Under the pieces are notes generated by a model, which saw only the letters and a program-made list of their open reading frames with translations, was not told the origin of the DNA and did no database searches. Positions 33,914 to 45,330 of a stretch of 64,000 nucleotides of DNA are shown here, in pieces. The position numbers and the translations under genes were made by a program. The stretch covers positions 47,228,001-47,292,000 of the forward strand of contig JARDYH010000002.1 of the NCBI GenBank assembly GCA_029215795.1. Direction: 5' to 3'. Numbering within the stretch: the first letter of the stretch is position 1; each line of letters begins with the position of its first letter. This DNA comes from Anniella stebbinsi (Eukaryota; Chordata; Lepidosauria; Squamata; Anniellidae).

Positions 33914-34938
33914 GTTTGGAGTGAAGGCCTTTTTTATCATAACAAAGGCCCACAAGTATAGGGTTAAGCGGTCCTCTTCCCTCCATCCCCCTCAGGTCAG
34001 CTTGAACTCAGGATACTAACCACACAGGTCTTCATCAGTGGAGACTACTTATGCTTAATCTGCTATTTTGCTTGATCTGCAGCCCTGCAGCCCTTGTCTT
34101 TTCCCTTAACTGAGGCTACTCAGGCTCATTGCCAGTTTTGTCTTAGTTGTATGCAACAAAATATGTTCCTGGAATGTTTGGCAGAATGTTGCTAGGCCTA
34201 GGTCCTGTACATGTATATGGCCTGTTTGATCCCAGCAACAAATTTTAATATAGGTGTTCCTCCTAAGATCCACCCCTTCCTTGTCCTCATAAGTAACAGC
34301 CTACTGAGGCCAGCTCTATATAGAACATGTTTTTGTCAGTTACTACTGAATGTATTGCCTGTGTGTGTGTGCAGTCTTTCATATAGCAAACTATGAAACA
34401 GTCCAGATCCCTGTTCAAAAAGGCCCTCCTCTTGCAAGAAATATCAATCCATCATGATACAAGTAAATATCCAACAGGGACATGTATAGACCTAATTTAT
34501 CCCTGCTTACTTGTTATAATTAACCACACCACATGAATAGAGTCCTTTTGGTATTTCTACTGATCTGCAACTGGGGAGGATCACAAAACCTCCTAAAGAG
34601 AATCTTCATTGTAGTTTGTTTTTTAAAAGCTTTGCTAATGACATAAATGTGTTGTCTTAACCAATTATACTCTGGCACACATGTGAAAATAAAATGTAAA
34701 ACATCAAACTCACTAGTCGGCTGCAAAATAATGGATGCTTAATCGAATACGTCCACAAGCACATGCAAACTGAGGCTATGTTTATCAAGATTAGATATGA
34801 ACTTTTGCAATAGGCTAGGGAAAACCTTCTGAATTAAGTTGAAAGAAGTAGAATACATATTAGAAAGATCTTGGATTCCTCATATAGCCTACGTCTATTC
34901 TAACCCTCATTCTATCTATTTATCTATCTGTCTACACA

Positions 34939-34969
<31 letters not shown>

Positions 34970-36925
34970 GGGATGGGCCAATATGTCAGCGGTTATTAAC
35001 GTAAATCTGCAACATTTTCTGAGGTTTAAGCAGCCACCAAGTCACTGGTTCTCTCTTTCGTTGGCATTCCCTTACACGTGTAATCAGTGAGTGTTTCAAG
35101 CAGGAAATCATATTTTTATACACATTAAAATGTCATTATAGCAACAGGTTTCTGTCCCATACTCCCTTGTCTCTCCCTGAATTTGTTTTGGGAAATGAGT
35201 TTTGTTTAATGGTTCCCATACATGTTCTAGGAGGAGGAGAAGGAGGAGGATTTTTATCACTCTTTAAAGTGAATTTAATATACTGATGTCAAATTGCAGT
35301 TGATTAATATTGTGGCATTAATATCATGGCTGTCATTGCTACAAGGCCATGAAAAGCCAGACATTCTTCTCACACATCTCTAGCTTGGGGCTGCTTCCAA
35401 TCTGTCAGTGTCCCTACTCTTAAAGCACTTCCATGTAGGAAATGAGAAAGTAGGAAAGAGAAATGTTCTTCTTCCTGTCTCATGATAATGGGTGTTTGAT
35501 CTGATCCAGCAGGGTTCTTCTTATATTCTTTTGAAGTTGTATGAAATCTACATGTGGATCATCAGTGTGACAAATGCATGCATGTGTTCACAGAATGCAC
35601 ATGCATTTAGGTACTTTCTGTGAGGAGGTGCAATTGTGCTAGGGTCTCCAGTGAATGTTTTCCCAGTGTGCATATGGGGGTGGGGTTAAATGGCCATATC
35701 ACATTTTACAGAGTAGATAAGTGTTCAGAAGTAAATACAACTGTTTCAATGGAATTTAGTAAGTGAGTTTAGGACTTGCAGCATTAAAAATGCTTAACAT
35801 TGGCTGTTCAGGGTGATGTGATTTTCCAATAATAATGATGTAATAATAACGTAATTTTACAATGCTTGATCCCCAAAAGGGAGCCTTCGCAGGCAAAAGA
35901 ATTAAATTAAAAACCATTTTGGTTGGGTTAAATTATTTGAGAGCTTTTGAATGTCATTTTACAGCTGTTGCCAGTTTAATGTTTTCTTCCCCCCCCCCCC
36001 CAAAAAAAATCAACATCCATTTAAATCCAAAATATATAATTTGGCCAAGAAAATGTTCACAATATAATTTTTCTGAAATTTAGAGGCAGAAATTTGTGGA
36101 GATATTTGATGTTAACAGTGAGTAGGATGAATGAATTTTTTTCCCCAAACACACAGCAAACACACAGCAAAAGAGTGTGTTACAGTGTGATTTATGAATT
36201 GCCCACTTGAATGACATATAGATAGATGATAGATAGATAGATAGATCTGACACTGCAATTATTGGAATTGACATCAATTCTCCCACATAGATCTGCCTAG
36301 GATGAAGATTTAACCTATTTTAGCTATGTATATGTATCAATATGAACATCAAATAAAGAGCAGGGAAGATAGCTAATACGGGGGAGGGGGGAATGCCAGC
36401 AGCATGCACAAAGTAACCTGTCGATCATTGAAGATCATTGCTTTTCTGTTAGCAGGATTTGTCAATGATGCATAGCCATTGCATTCTAAACAATCTCATG
36501 TAATATAAGTTGCGTTCGTTGGTTTCTCACAGTGTTGTTTACTTCAATTGGCTTGAAAGTCTGCATTTCTGAAGATGGCCTATAAGAATGCATTTGATCA
36601 AGGATCTCAGTTTTATAGTAGGAGAAACAACTGTGTTCTTATACCAGTTTATGATACTGGATGAACTCTTAGTGTCTCCCTAGGAAAGCCTGCCGCAGAC
36701 TTTGACAACTGTATGTATTCATAGACTGTTGATGGGACTCCAGTAAATTATTGGCATACAATCAAATATCTACAAGTGGGACCTTCTCCAATAGTTACAC
36801 AAATTTGGTAGAGTATATTATAAATACTGTAGGTCTCTTATACTTTGAATGAAATGGTTATGGCCAAAACAGATATGTTATAGGAGAACCTTGATTGTTT
36901 CTCCTGGATAGTATCCAATGTTGTC
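33914..36925. other. Unassigned stretch with microsatellites
   Basis: No gene recognised. (CA)n at about 34936-34968, a GGA-rich tract near 35232-35250, a C run at about 35989-36001, and (GATA)n at about 36219-36246. GATCCAGCAGGGTTCTTCTT at about 35502-35521 resembles the end of the SINE-like repeat at 36930. Confidence 0.4.
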
Positions 36926-36929
36926 CTGA

Positions 36930-37105
36930 CATAAGCCTATATACACCAGTTGCTGGGGAACATGGGTGGGAGGGTGCTGTTGCACTGTGTCCTGCTTGTG
37001 GGTCCCTGGTTGACAGCTGGTGGACCACTGTGTGAATAGAGTGCTGGATGAGATGGGCCTTTTGCCTGATCCAGCATGGCTCTTCTTATGTTTTTATGGT
37101 TCTAG
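36930..37105 (+). repeat. SINE-like dispersed repeat
   Basis: GTTGCTGGGGAACATGGGTG, TGTCCTGCTTGTGGGTCCCT, GGATGAGATGGGCCTTTTGC and CCAGCATGGCTCTTCTTATG form a pattern I associate with abundant sauropsid SINE or short LINE 3' ends. A partial relative lies at about 35495-35525. The family name is not certain. Confidence 0.45.
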
Positions 37106-37767
37106 GGCTAATGACATCGTTTTAATGAAGTTGCTTGCACTAATGGCATTGCCAGTATTTCTTCAAAACAAGGTGTGTGGGGTGTACATTGTTTTGAAGA
37201 AAAAGCAGACTTTTTTTGCTGCTGGACCACCAAATTTCAGTGGCAAACTGCCAGTTTTTCCATTGGCCTAGTTATGTTGCATGAGCATTGTTTTATGCCT
37301 GGTGATGTAGTGGTAATTTTTGAAATGCAGGTGCTCCTCAATATTCCCCATAGCCATGTCCCAAAGGACAGTCCAAACTTTCAGGCAGCAAAAAGCTCTG
37401 GGAGTTTTGATCTGCTCTGAGCAGGATATTTATAAAGCTAATGGGCCTTATTTGCCCATTTCAAGACCAACAACCCCCCCCCCCAATACTTTACATTACA
37501 ACAAGGAATAATATATTGTTGCTGGGGAAATGCATTGCCTCCTCAGCTAAGGATTGCAGTTAGCTCAGAGGGAACACGGTATTCTGAAGGGGTGTCACAT
37601 GAAATCAGCATCCCTGAGAGTTCTGGCTCCACTACACCACTGTTTGCTAACACCGGGGCATTGCATCCTACCTCCTAACTTTTTTTTTCAAACTGAAGAG
37701 CAGCCTCCAAAGGTTTTAAGTTTGATTGGAACAGTAGCGTCGAAGCAAGGTGTTGTTTTTCCCCTGC

Positions 37768-37975
37768 CTCTTCCCAGTGGAGGCTGGTGGCTCCGATTTT
37801 GGTGGGGCTGCGATTCCATTCTGGATTTTAGTCTAAAGGAGCTACCCAAGGTGCTGAAACTACTTTGGAGATAAGGTTCAGCACCTTGGTGCTCCTTTAG
37901 AGTTCTAACTGGTTCTGACTAAAACCCAGAATGGAATCACAGCCCCACCAGAATTGGAGCCCCCAGCCACCAATG
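37768..37975. mobile_element. Foldback MITE
   Basis: AGTGGAGGCTGGTGGCTCC and TGGTGGGGCTGCGATTCCAT on the left are complementary to ATGGAATCACAGCCCCACCA and GGAGCCCCCAGCCACCA on the right. The inner arms (AAAGGAGCTACCCAAGGTGC with GCACCTTGGTGCTCCTTTA) also pair. Nearly the whole 208 bases can fold. Confidence 0.65.
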
Positions 37976-38049
37976 CCTGCTGCACTGTTTCCCTAACCTA
38001 AATCCCCCACAAGTGGTTATTAGACCCCAGTGGGAAAAGTCAGGTAAAT

Positions 38050-38120
38050 ATTTTATTTATTTATTTAGTACACTTCTATACTGCCCAAAAGCCAAAGCAC
38101 TCTGGGCAGTCCACAATACA
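38050..38120. repeat. Dispersed repeat tail, second copy
   Basis: TTTATTTATTTAGTACACTT, CTATACTGCCC and CCAAAGCACTCTGGGCAGT parallel 19680-19740. Confidence 0.4.
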
Positions 38121-39599
38121 TCATGCCTGTCTTTTTTCTCCGCACTGGTTAACAGAACTCTGGTGAAGTGGTTTAGACTGAAGAAATGGCAGCACAATTC
38201 AGGTCAAATAGCATCACCCACAGTGCTGCAGCCCGATCATAACCAGAGCATTCAGTGGCTGATTTAGAGTAAAAACTTGTTGGGAAATCCAATCACAGAT
38301 CTCCTTTGCCACATATTTTTTTGGCCACCAGATTCTGTTCTTTTTCATTGTAAATAATTGGGTTATTTACCATCTCTCAAGTCTGTAGACTCGGTGGGAC
38401 CAAGATTGCAGTCAATAAAAACAGAGCTGTCCCAAATATTTAGTGCTGTGGCGATGTGCTTTCTATTAACATATATGAAGCCTAAATGCTTTACAGTAAT
38501 CGTAATAAAAGCCAGATTATTACATTGTTGTGGGAATAAAATCTTTGGAGCTGTCTCCCCCTCCCCCTTGTTTAAAAAAGAATTAATACTTTTTAAAAAT
38601 TAAAACAGATTTCCAAACCTCCCAGACACACGATTCAAGAAGCACATCTTTCCCCCAAAACAACGAATTGGAAACCATACCTGGGAAGGAGCAACAGAAG
38701 GTTACATTCATCTGTCTTGAATGTAACCAGTGCCTATTCAAAACTGTACTCAGCCAACTTTGAGCAAGAAAATCGAATGCCCGTGGGCAGTAGGCAATTC
38801 TTACATGGCTTAATTTAACAACAGTTACGCATTGACCTTAGTATTTCAGATCTGAAGTTTCTCCAGTCTGCACTCAACTGTCCTATCCCGTAGCTAGAGG
38901 CAGCAATGGAAGAACTGTATCCCTTAGCATTAGCAGCGTCGTGATGGGATCAGAGCAGATTGCTGACTGATGACACCCACAGTGTATGAGCTCTGCATAT
39001 GCTAACTCTCTAAATAGGCAGCAATCATAATCTGTCTGGTTTTTTTTTCCCCTCTAGAAAATTACAAAAGCAGGTTTTACTGTCCAGAAAGCTTCCTCTC
39101 CCCACACTGCTTTCCCTTTCTCCTCTTGTTAACAGATTTAGCATAACAAAAAAAACGGCTTCTTTAACTTAGCAGAGAGTCAATGATCCCTCTGAAACTG
39201 GGAAGCATCTGCTTTCGCTTTTGAGACAGGACATATCTCAGGCTGAGGAATAACAGAAAGCCATACTAGCTCCTTACATAACGAGGGCCCAAACTCTACA
39301 TTCTGTGCAAATATGCATGAAGGTGGTTCAATGGTCCCTTGGGGAGGTGTGCTTTGGGAGATCAGGAGTAGAAAGGTGGTGTGGAAAAAGGCCTTTTCCC
39401 CACCTGCCATTTCTGTCACGCCAAATACCTGCCCCCCCCACACCCTGTTCAGCAGCTTTTCTTCCTGCAGGGGTTTAAATGCATGTGTCCTCATACCTAA
39501 AAATCCAGTGGGGAAAAGCTGCAAAGAGACACAATTTGGAGCAAGGACATAACAAGCACAAAAGGGTAAGGTGCCTCATTCCTCCCTACTCCTCTCTGA
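38121..39599. other. Unassigned non-coding stretch
   Basis: No gene or element recognised. Opposed frames of 79-114 codons at 39180-39552 have no domain. Confidence 0.4.
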
Positions 39600-40111
39600 T
39601 CCTGATCATCATCATGGGCCGCCTCTTCCGGCGCGCAGCAGCGGAGGCAGTCAGCATGTCGAGCATTGATGTTCCTGCTGCCAGTCTTCATGGCAGGAGC
39701 GCCACGGCGGCTTTTCCTGTCGCCCCCACTGCGCCCGCGTCTGCCCAGCATCAGCTGGAGGGGCAGCCAGAGCAGCAGCCCACGTACTCCAAGGTAAGTG
39801 GGTTTTTTATTTTTATTTTTAATTGGGGGGGAGGACAGCGGAGGTGGAGCAACGAGCTTCTGGCTCGCTACTTCACCCCCTTCTCTGCCCAGCCTGCTTC
39901 GCTCTGAAAAAAGTCGGGCTAAATGCCTGACTTTTTTAGTGCAGAGCAAAGGGCCTTTGCCCCTAGATTGCTTCGAATTGGCGGCAGCGTCATGTAGCCC
40001 AACTGCCGTCATTTCGAAGCCACCACGAGGCAAAGTGCCCATGAAGAGGTACCCATGGTTGCTGTGTTTCCAATTTAAGGACCCTATATGTGTGTGTAAC
40101 ATGTAGCATGG
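39600..40111. other. CpG-rich block with hairpins, probable Harbinger-like element
   Basis: The block is rich in CpG (GCCGCCTCTTCCGGCGCGC) and holds two hairpins: AAAAAAGTCGGGC with GCCTGACTTTTTT (39907-39938), and GCTTCGAA with TTCGAAGC joined through GGCGGCAG/CTGCCG (about 39969-40022). The right end CATGTAGCATGGGCC followed by TAA resembles the Harbinger-like terminus at 20219, but no left terminus is clear. An open frame from ATG at 39614 reaches a CAAGGTAAGTG splice-donor-like site at 39789-39799. An opposed frame of 216 codons also crosses it. I cannot support either as a gene. Confidence 0.4.
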
Positions 40112-40276
40112 GCCTAAGAGACTTAAAAATGGCATTAATAATGCCATTCATAATATCATATTATCGATTAGTATCTCCTATTCCATTTTATACTTGCTTC
40201 CTTTTGATCTCCACATGGTAAACATACTGATAAAAGGCATTAAGTACTATACTTGTTAAAAATGGGTATCTTAAGG

Positions 40277-40395
40277 CTGCAATCCTTAGACTGAAAAAAT
40301 CCTACAATTTCCAGCATGTCCCAATCCGTTGGCTGGGGAATTCTGGGAGTTGTAGGACCTTTTACTGTCTAAACATACAGAGGATTGGACCCAAA
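40277..40395. mobile_element. Short hairpin MITE with ACTACAA-type motif
   Basis: The outer ends GCAATCCT and AGGATTG are complementary. The inner arms CCTACAATTTCCAGCATG and GGGAATTCTGGGAGTTGTAG also pair. The minus strand reads CTACAACTCCCAGAATTCCC, close to the known ZNF143/SBS element. Confidence 0.5.
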
Positions 40396-40412
40396 GGGAT
40401 TATGATGACCTT

Positions 40413-40634
40413 GGCCAGATCTACACCAAGCAGGATATAGCAGGATGACAGCAGGATGAAAGTAGTATATAAAAGGCAGGAACTATATTACTGCTTTATA
40501 GCAGTATTGAAGTGTACTGACAACTGTTGGGGCCCATTGGCATATACCATAGCCACTATATCCTGCTTGGTGTGGCTCCTGCCTTTTATATACTGCTTTC
40601 ATACAGCTATATCCTGCTTGGTGTTGATCTGGCC
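40413..40634. mobile_element. Harbinger-like MITE, copy with internal duplication
   Basis: Ends GGCCAGATCTACACCAAGCA and the complement GTTGATCTGGCC, flanked by CTT and CTA. The core GGGCCCATTGGCATATACCA is present. The segment CTATATCCTGCTTGGTGT occurs twice near the right end (about 40555 and 40607), so the copy is longer (222 bp) than the 183-bp version. Confidence 0.65.
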
Positions 40635-40792
40635 CTAGAAAGTATGGATCACTGGATTCTCCTAATGGGATTTGCTTCTTTCCCTTATCTATTATAGTGG
40701 CCACCTTCACAATGGCTGATTCCCCATCTGCTGGTTGTGAATCTCAAGGCAAATAGGGATCAAAGAAAAATCCATTTCATTTCATTTTTCAT

Positions 40793-41205
40793 AGAATCAT
40801 AGAATAGTAGGTTTTTCATCCTTGTTGCTCTCCTCTGAACATGTTCCAGCTTGTCTGCATCCGTCTTGAAGTGTGGTGCCCAGAACTGGATGCAATACTC
40901 AAGATGGGGCCTAGCCAGTGCCAAACAGAGGGAAACCAGTACCCCCACGCGATTTGGAAGCTATACTTCTATTAATGCAGCCCAAAATAGCATTTGCTTT
41001 TTTTGCAGCCACATCACACTGTTGGCTCATATTGAGCTTGTGATCTACAACAATTTCAAGATCCTTCTTGTTTGTAGTATTGCTGAGCCAAGTATCCCCC
41101 ATCTTGTAAATGTGCATTTGGTTTCTTTTTCCTAGGTATAGAACTAGGCGTTTATCCCTATTAAATTTCATTCTGTTGTTTTCAGCCCAGCGCTCCAGTC
41201 TGGTC
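40793..41205 (-). pseudogene. CR1 ORF2 C-terminal fragment, antisense
   Basis: Minus-strand frames 41171-40911 and 40948-40760 together contain [73 protein letters not shown] and [12 protein letters not shown], a continuous stretch of CR1 polymerase thumb/C-terminal sequence broken by a frameshift near 40930. In the + sense it begins ATAGAATCATAGAATAGTAG, the CR1 3' end, joined directly to coding sequence, so the end of the ORF is deleted. Confidence 0.8.
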
Positions 41206-41308
41206 TAGATCTACACTGCTTTATAGCAGTGTTGGAGTTCACTGATAACTGTTGAGCACATTATACCTTCCATATACTGCTTTCACGGTGTTATTTCCTG
41301 CTTTTAAT
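41206..41308. mobile_element. Harbinger-like MITE, decayed copy
   Basis: CTAGATCTACACTGCTTTAT, GATAACTGTTGAGCACATTA and TTATTTCCTGC follow the family order but both termini are degraded. It abuts the CR1 fragment. Confidence 0.45.
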
Positions 41309-42992
41309 TCCACATTATCCAAAATACCACAACAAATGTCATTGTGTTTCCTACAAGATATAAATGTGCAAGAGGGATATAGTGTTACCATGATGGGATC
41401 ATAATGATTTAACACAAGGTGTAACTCCAGCTCACACTTTATGCATGGTAAACGGATTCAGACACAGTCTATGATCAAAGTCCATACATTTCCAAGCTTT
41501 CAATGTGGTTCATGAACCAAAGAAAATGAGTTCAAAATGTGCATAAAATGTGTGATTTTGAAAAATGCACACAAATATGCTTTTATCAATGGGAGAAGAA
41601 GACATGCATTTCAAAGATGTGCACAATTTGGAAAAATACACTTGAAAATACACATGGATTTTCATACAAAAAGAAAAAAGAAACAGAGCTCACAATCTCA
41701 TACGGCCACAACTCAGAATGAGATCTGAGATAAAATTTAGAGAATTTTGGATAACTTGAGTTTTGCTGATTTATACATTCCTAAAGTCAAATGGATTGGA
41801 AGCAATCATTGTTATTATTTGTTAGAAGTTCATTGTGCCCAAAATCTGAAAGCTACCATGCTATAAGAAATCCAGTGTTACGAGAGCAAATGGACTTTGG
41901 TGCTAAGATTCGCTTGAAATGTATATATAAATTCCTTCGGATTCTATTGTGCCCTTGTTTGACTATAATTCCCCTAAAAGAGTGCTTTCCCTCTGTGTTT
42001 TTAAGAAGATTTGATTTGATTTAAGGAGAATGGATGTTGTATAGAAGTTGGTGAGATTTCTGGTCATTGCGGGGAGAGGGTGAGATCCATATTTATGGGC
42101 CAGTTGCCTAAAATATCTCTTTTCTCCAGTATTATACACTGGTTGCAGTGTTATGATGATTGGCTAAGCCTTCTAAAATTGACATGGGAAGTTGCAATCC
42201 AGATGGGCTGAGAGATCCCTGTCTACTGACAGCTGTACTATGTACTAATTGAGTAGGGTTTAGACAATGTTGTTCTCCAGTTGGTTCATAAAGCTTAACT
42301 ACATAAACCATCAAAAGGGAAAGCCTAAAATGAACTGAATTCTACATGACACTAAAACACCAAGCCAAGGGCAAAAACAGGTTTTTAATTTTTTGAAACT
42401 TCTTTTCCCTCTCAAGTGTCAAATTTGCAATGAATAATGTATCCAAAGAATCCTTCAGTTCTAAATTTTGAATAACAAATAAGTTCATCAACTAAGACAC
42501 CCCACCAGCTTCTGCAGCATACTTGTGGCAGGTTTTGTGGTTCCACAAACAATGTTTGCTTTCTCAACTTCTGAGGCAGACACATCTGAGGACTGTGCCA
42601 TCTCAAACCTGGCACAGACCTGAGCCATTACAGAGCACTTACAGCTAGTATACTGCAGCTTCAGACCTACAATAGATTGGTCTTAAGAAGCAACACAATT
42701 TAAAACAAATATTTTTTTTTAAATAAGGGTACAGTGTGATTGCCCTCTTTTTCCGGCGGAGTTCTTGTGCCCTTAAAAGCTGCATGGCAGGCAAAAGTTC
42801 ACCAGGTGAAACACACACACACATAATCATGCTATCTCAATCGCAAGATCAATTTCAGCTGTTGCATTTCTATGTATCATGCAACTATTAAAGGCATAGT
42901 AGCCTCCTCAGATTTATTTATTTATTTAATGGAAAACCCCATGGAATGTATAGCTTGCTATACAAAAATACCTGGATTTACTTCATCTTACT
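41309..42992. other. Unassigned stretch with degenerate ATGTGCA-rich block
   Basis: At about 41530-41660, repeated words such as AAAATGTGCATAAAATG and AATGCACACAAATATGC resemble the block at 20790-20990. (CA)n-like ACACACACACACA lies near 42811-42823. No gene recognised. Confidence 0.4.
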
Positions 42993-43281
42993 TAGGCTGA
43001 CCAGATAAAATCCAGGTCAGGGCTCATGTAACTTTAACAGTTGTAGAGAAAGGGGAATTTCAGCCAGTGTCATTTGTATGCAATTAGTCCCTGGTGAAAT
43101 CCCCTCTTCATCACAACAGTTAAAGTTGCAGGCACTATACTAGAGTGACCATATACAAAAGAAGGCAGGGCCCCTGCAACTTTAACTGTTGTGATGAAGA
43201 GGGAATTTCACCAGGAACTAATTGCATACAAATGACACTGGCTGAAATTCCCTTTTCTCTACAACTGTTAAAGTTCCATGA
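42993..43281. mobile_element. Palindromic MITE, right terminus missing
   Basis: Left end TAGGCTGACCAGATAAAATC. The two inverted halves meet at the junction GCAGGCACTATACTAGAGTG (about 43129-43148), the same junction as at 12217 and, reversed, at 6466. The right half stops after TTAAAGTTCCATGAG, lacking its final 35 or so bases. Confidence 0.7.
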
Positions 43282-43447
43282 GTGGAAGAAGGATTCATAA
43301 GTACAAAAGGGATTCCCTCTGCATATGCAGAAGTTTGAAATTCACAGAAGTAAAATGGAGAGCTCTTGAATGTATATGGCAGGGAGGCAGCACATCAGGC
43401 CCAAGGTCCAAATCTGCCTCTCCCTGAGTCCCAATCAAGACCTTCAG

Positions 43448-43763
43448 TAGGCTCCTCCATATGGAAAGGATCACAGGGCTCCTGCATCTTTAATAGTTGT
43501 ATAGAAAAGGGAATTTCAGCAGGTGTCATTTGTATGCATGCAACACCTAGTGAGATTCCTCATCATGACAGTTAAAGCTGCAGGAGCCCTGCCCTCTTTT
43601 GTATCTGCTCAAGAGAGCAGGGCTCCTGCAGCTTTGACTGTTGTGATGAAGAGGAATTTCACCAGGTGCTGCATACATACAAATGACACCTGCTGAATTC
43701 TCCTTTTATATACAACTGTTAAAGAAACAGGAGCTCTGTCCTCCTTTCCATATGGTCACCCTA
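43448..43763. mobile_element. Palindromic MITE, second subfamily, complete
   Basis: A 316-bp inverted dimer bounded by TAGGCTCCTCCATATGGAAA and CCATATGGTCACCCTA. The inner junction is TTTGTATCTGCTCAAGAGAG, different from the other subfamily. Flanks ACCTTCAG and CCCTCCAG match 6/8, a possible decayed 8-bp duplication. Body words (TTTAACAG/TTTAATAGTTGTA, GGGAATTTCAGC) match the first subfamily. Confidence 0.7.
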
Positions 43764-44279
43764 CCCTCCAGGGTTTCCCAGATGGCTATCACAGCTTCCT
43801 CTGGCCACACCCCCTTTCTCCTAATTGTTTGGTAGTGTCCTAGGTTTTTATGCAGGTTTCCCCCATTCTAAAAGGTTGAAATGCCTCTCCCAAGTATGGA
43901 TTTGCAAATCAGCAACACTTGAGCTCAGCGAAGGTCTCCAGATTCCATCTTGCTCACTCTGAACACAAGCCTATATCAGATTGTGAGCCTTGTATTTTCA
44001 TGCATATTTTCCCCAAATGTACGCATCAATTGTGTGCATCTTTGACATGAATTCATTCTTTCTCCACAGATTAAAGCATAGTTGTGCACATTTTTCAAGT
44101 GTACGCATGTTGTCAAATGCATTTATTTTTTTATCCGTGAGTTTCATTGTTAACTTTGGAATGAATGGACTTCAACCACCAAATCTGTGTTCCATCTGAA
44201 AGCTGTGAACTGGGTAAATCCTGTTTAAAAATGAACTGAAAAGAATTTCTCATACTTCCTTACTCCTAAGGGCTCATCT
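43764..44279. other. Unassigned stretch
   Basis: Includes a degenerate block at about 43990-44140 with GTACGCATCAATTGTGTGCA and TTGTGCACATTTTTCAAGTG words, like 20790-20990. No gene recognised. Confidence 0.4.
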
Positions 44280-44730
44280 ACACCTAACGGTGTAGTGGGA
44301 AAGAGTAGGGAGGATCACAGACTTACCTGCTTCCGTGATCCTCCCCCAGCATCTATATGGTCAAGTGTCATCCCAGAAGGGAAGCGGCACATCGCGGGCA
44401 CATTTTTTTTTTTAAGAGGAGCTCTGCACAGTGAAAAACTAAGGAACCCCCTGCCAAGCTCCCCCACCATCCCAGGGATGGCAAAATTGCTGCCCCCCCC
44501 TCTCATGGGCACAGAGCCACCCTGCACAGCTCCATGCCAGTTTGAGGACCCGGGAGGCTGTGCCACACCAGCTGTGGTCCTTGGGGTTGTCCCGGGACCA
44601 CAGCAAAACCAGGACATCCCTGGTTTCAGTTATCCCAGGGAAAATCTCTGGTCATCCCCAGTTGACCCTCGGGACCCCTGTGCATCATTTGGACACACAG
44701 GGAAGACCTAGAGGTGACCCCAGGATAACT
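44280..44730 (+). mobile_element. PIF/Harbinger-like element, copy 2 of 3, right end missing
   Basis: Begins GGGCTCATCTACACCTAACG after TAA (44277-44279). The interior follows copy 1 (GATCCTCCCCCAGCATCTAT, GTCATCCCAGAAGG, CACAGGG). The right terminus is lost after CCCAGGATAACTGCC. The opposed 138- and 100-codon frames here are composition artefacts. Confidence 0.65.
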
Positions 44731-44857
44731 GCCTGGTTCTTAAAATATAAGCTAAAAATGCTAGTGTTATTGGTATTTTGGCCCTGCCCTTCTGAATTCA
44801 AACACACCCTTTTTGCTTTTGGCCCCATCCAGTAGTGGAATGCATGTGTGCGCGCAC

Positions 44858-44878
44858 AAACACACACACACACACAGC
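44858..44878. repeat. (CA)n microsatellite
   Basis: About ten CA units preceded by GTGTGCGCGC. Confidence 0.9.
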
Positions 44879-45194
44879 GAGAGCTTCTCCAAAATGGAAT
44901 TTGTCCCTTGGGCTCAAATCTCTAGGGTAGACAAGACTGAACTTCTTGTATTGAGAGGTTTCATTTATCTATCAAAGCTAAGAGCCATTAATAGATTTGC
45001 CCTCCATGAATTTGTCTTATCCTTTTGGAAAGCCTCCTAAGCTAGTGGTGTTCTATGGTGTGACATCATCACCTGGCGCTCTCCTGTAAACTAAGCCGTG
45101 AGGCCTAGTTTGCAGTAGTTTTCAGCTGGCAACGGGAGGAGGAGGAGGAGGCCCCACCAGGTAAGCCCCCCCCACTGGTGCACGCCAATGGAAG

Positions 45195-45330
45195 CAGCGG
45201 CGGGTGCCAGTAGGCGGTTCGGAAAATATCGGACGATCCAGAGGGGGGATCGGAAATCGGATAATTGTATGTGATTTCCCCTGGATCGGCTCCGGATCGT
45301 GGATCGGAGCCGATCCAGTGCACACCCCTA
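45195..45330. mobile_element. hAT-like MITE, right part
   Basis: Ends with GATCCAGTGCACACCCCTA, the complement of the TAGGGGTGTGCAC terminus at 4034, and contains the same GATCGGA/TCCGAT palindromic words. The left end is not clear. An older GC-rich tract with GGAGGAGGAGGAGG precedes it. Confidence 0.55.

Noticed and set aside
39497..40147. 216-codon minus-strand frame
   Set aside because: It runs across CpG-rich hairpin DNA, is Arg/Gly/Pro-rich without a motif, and competes with other frames on both strands.
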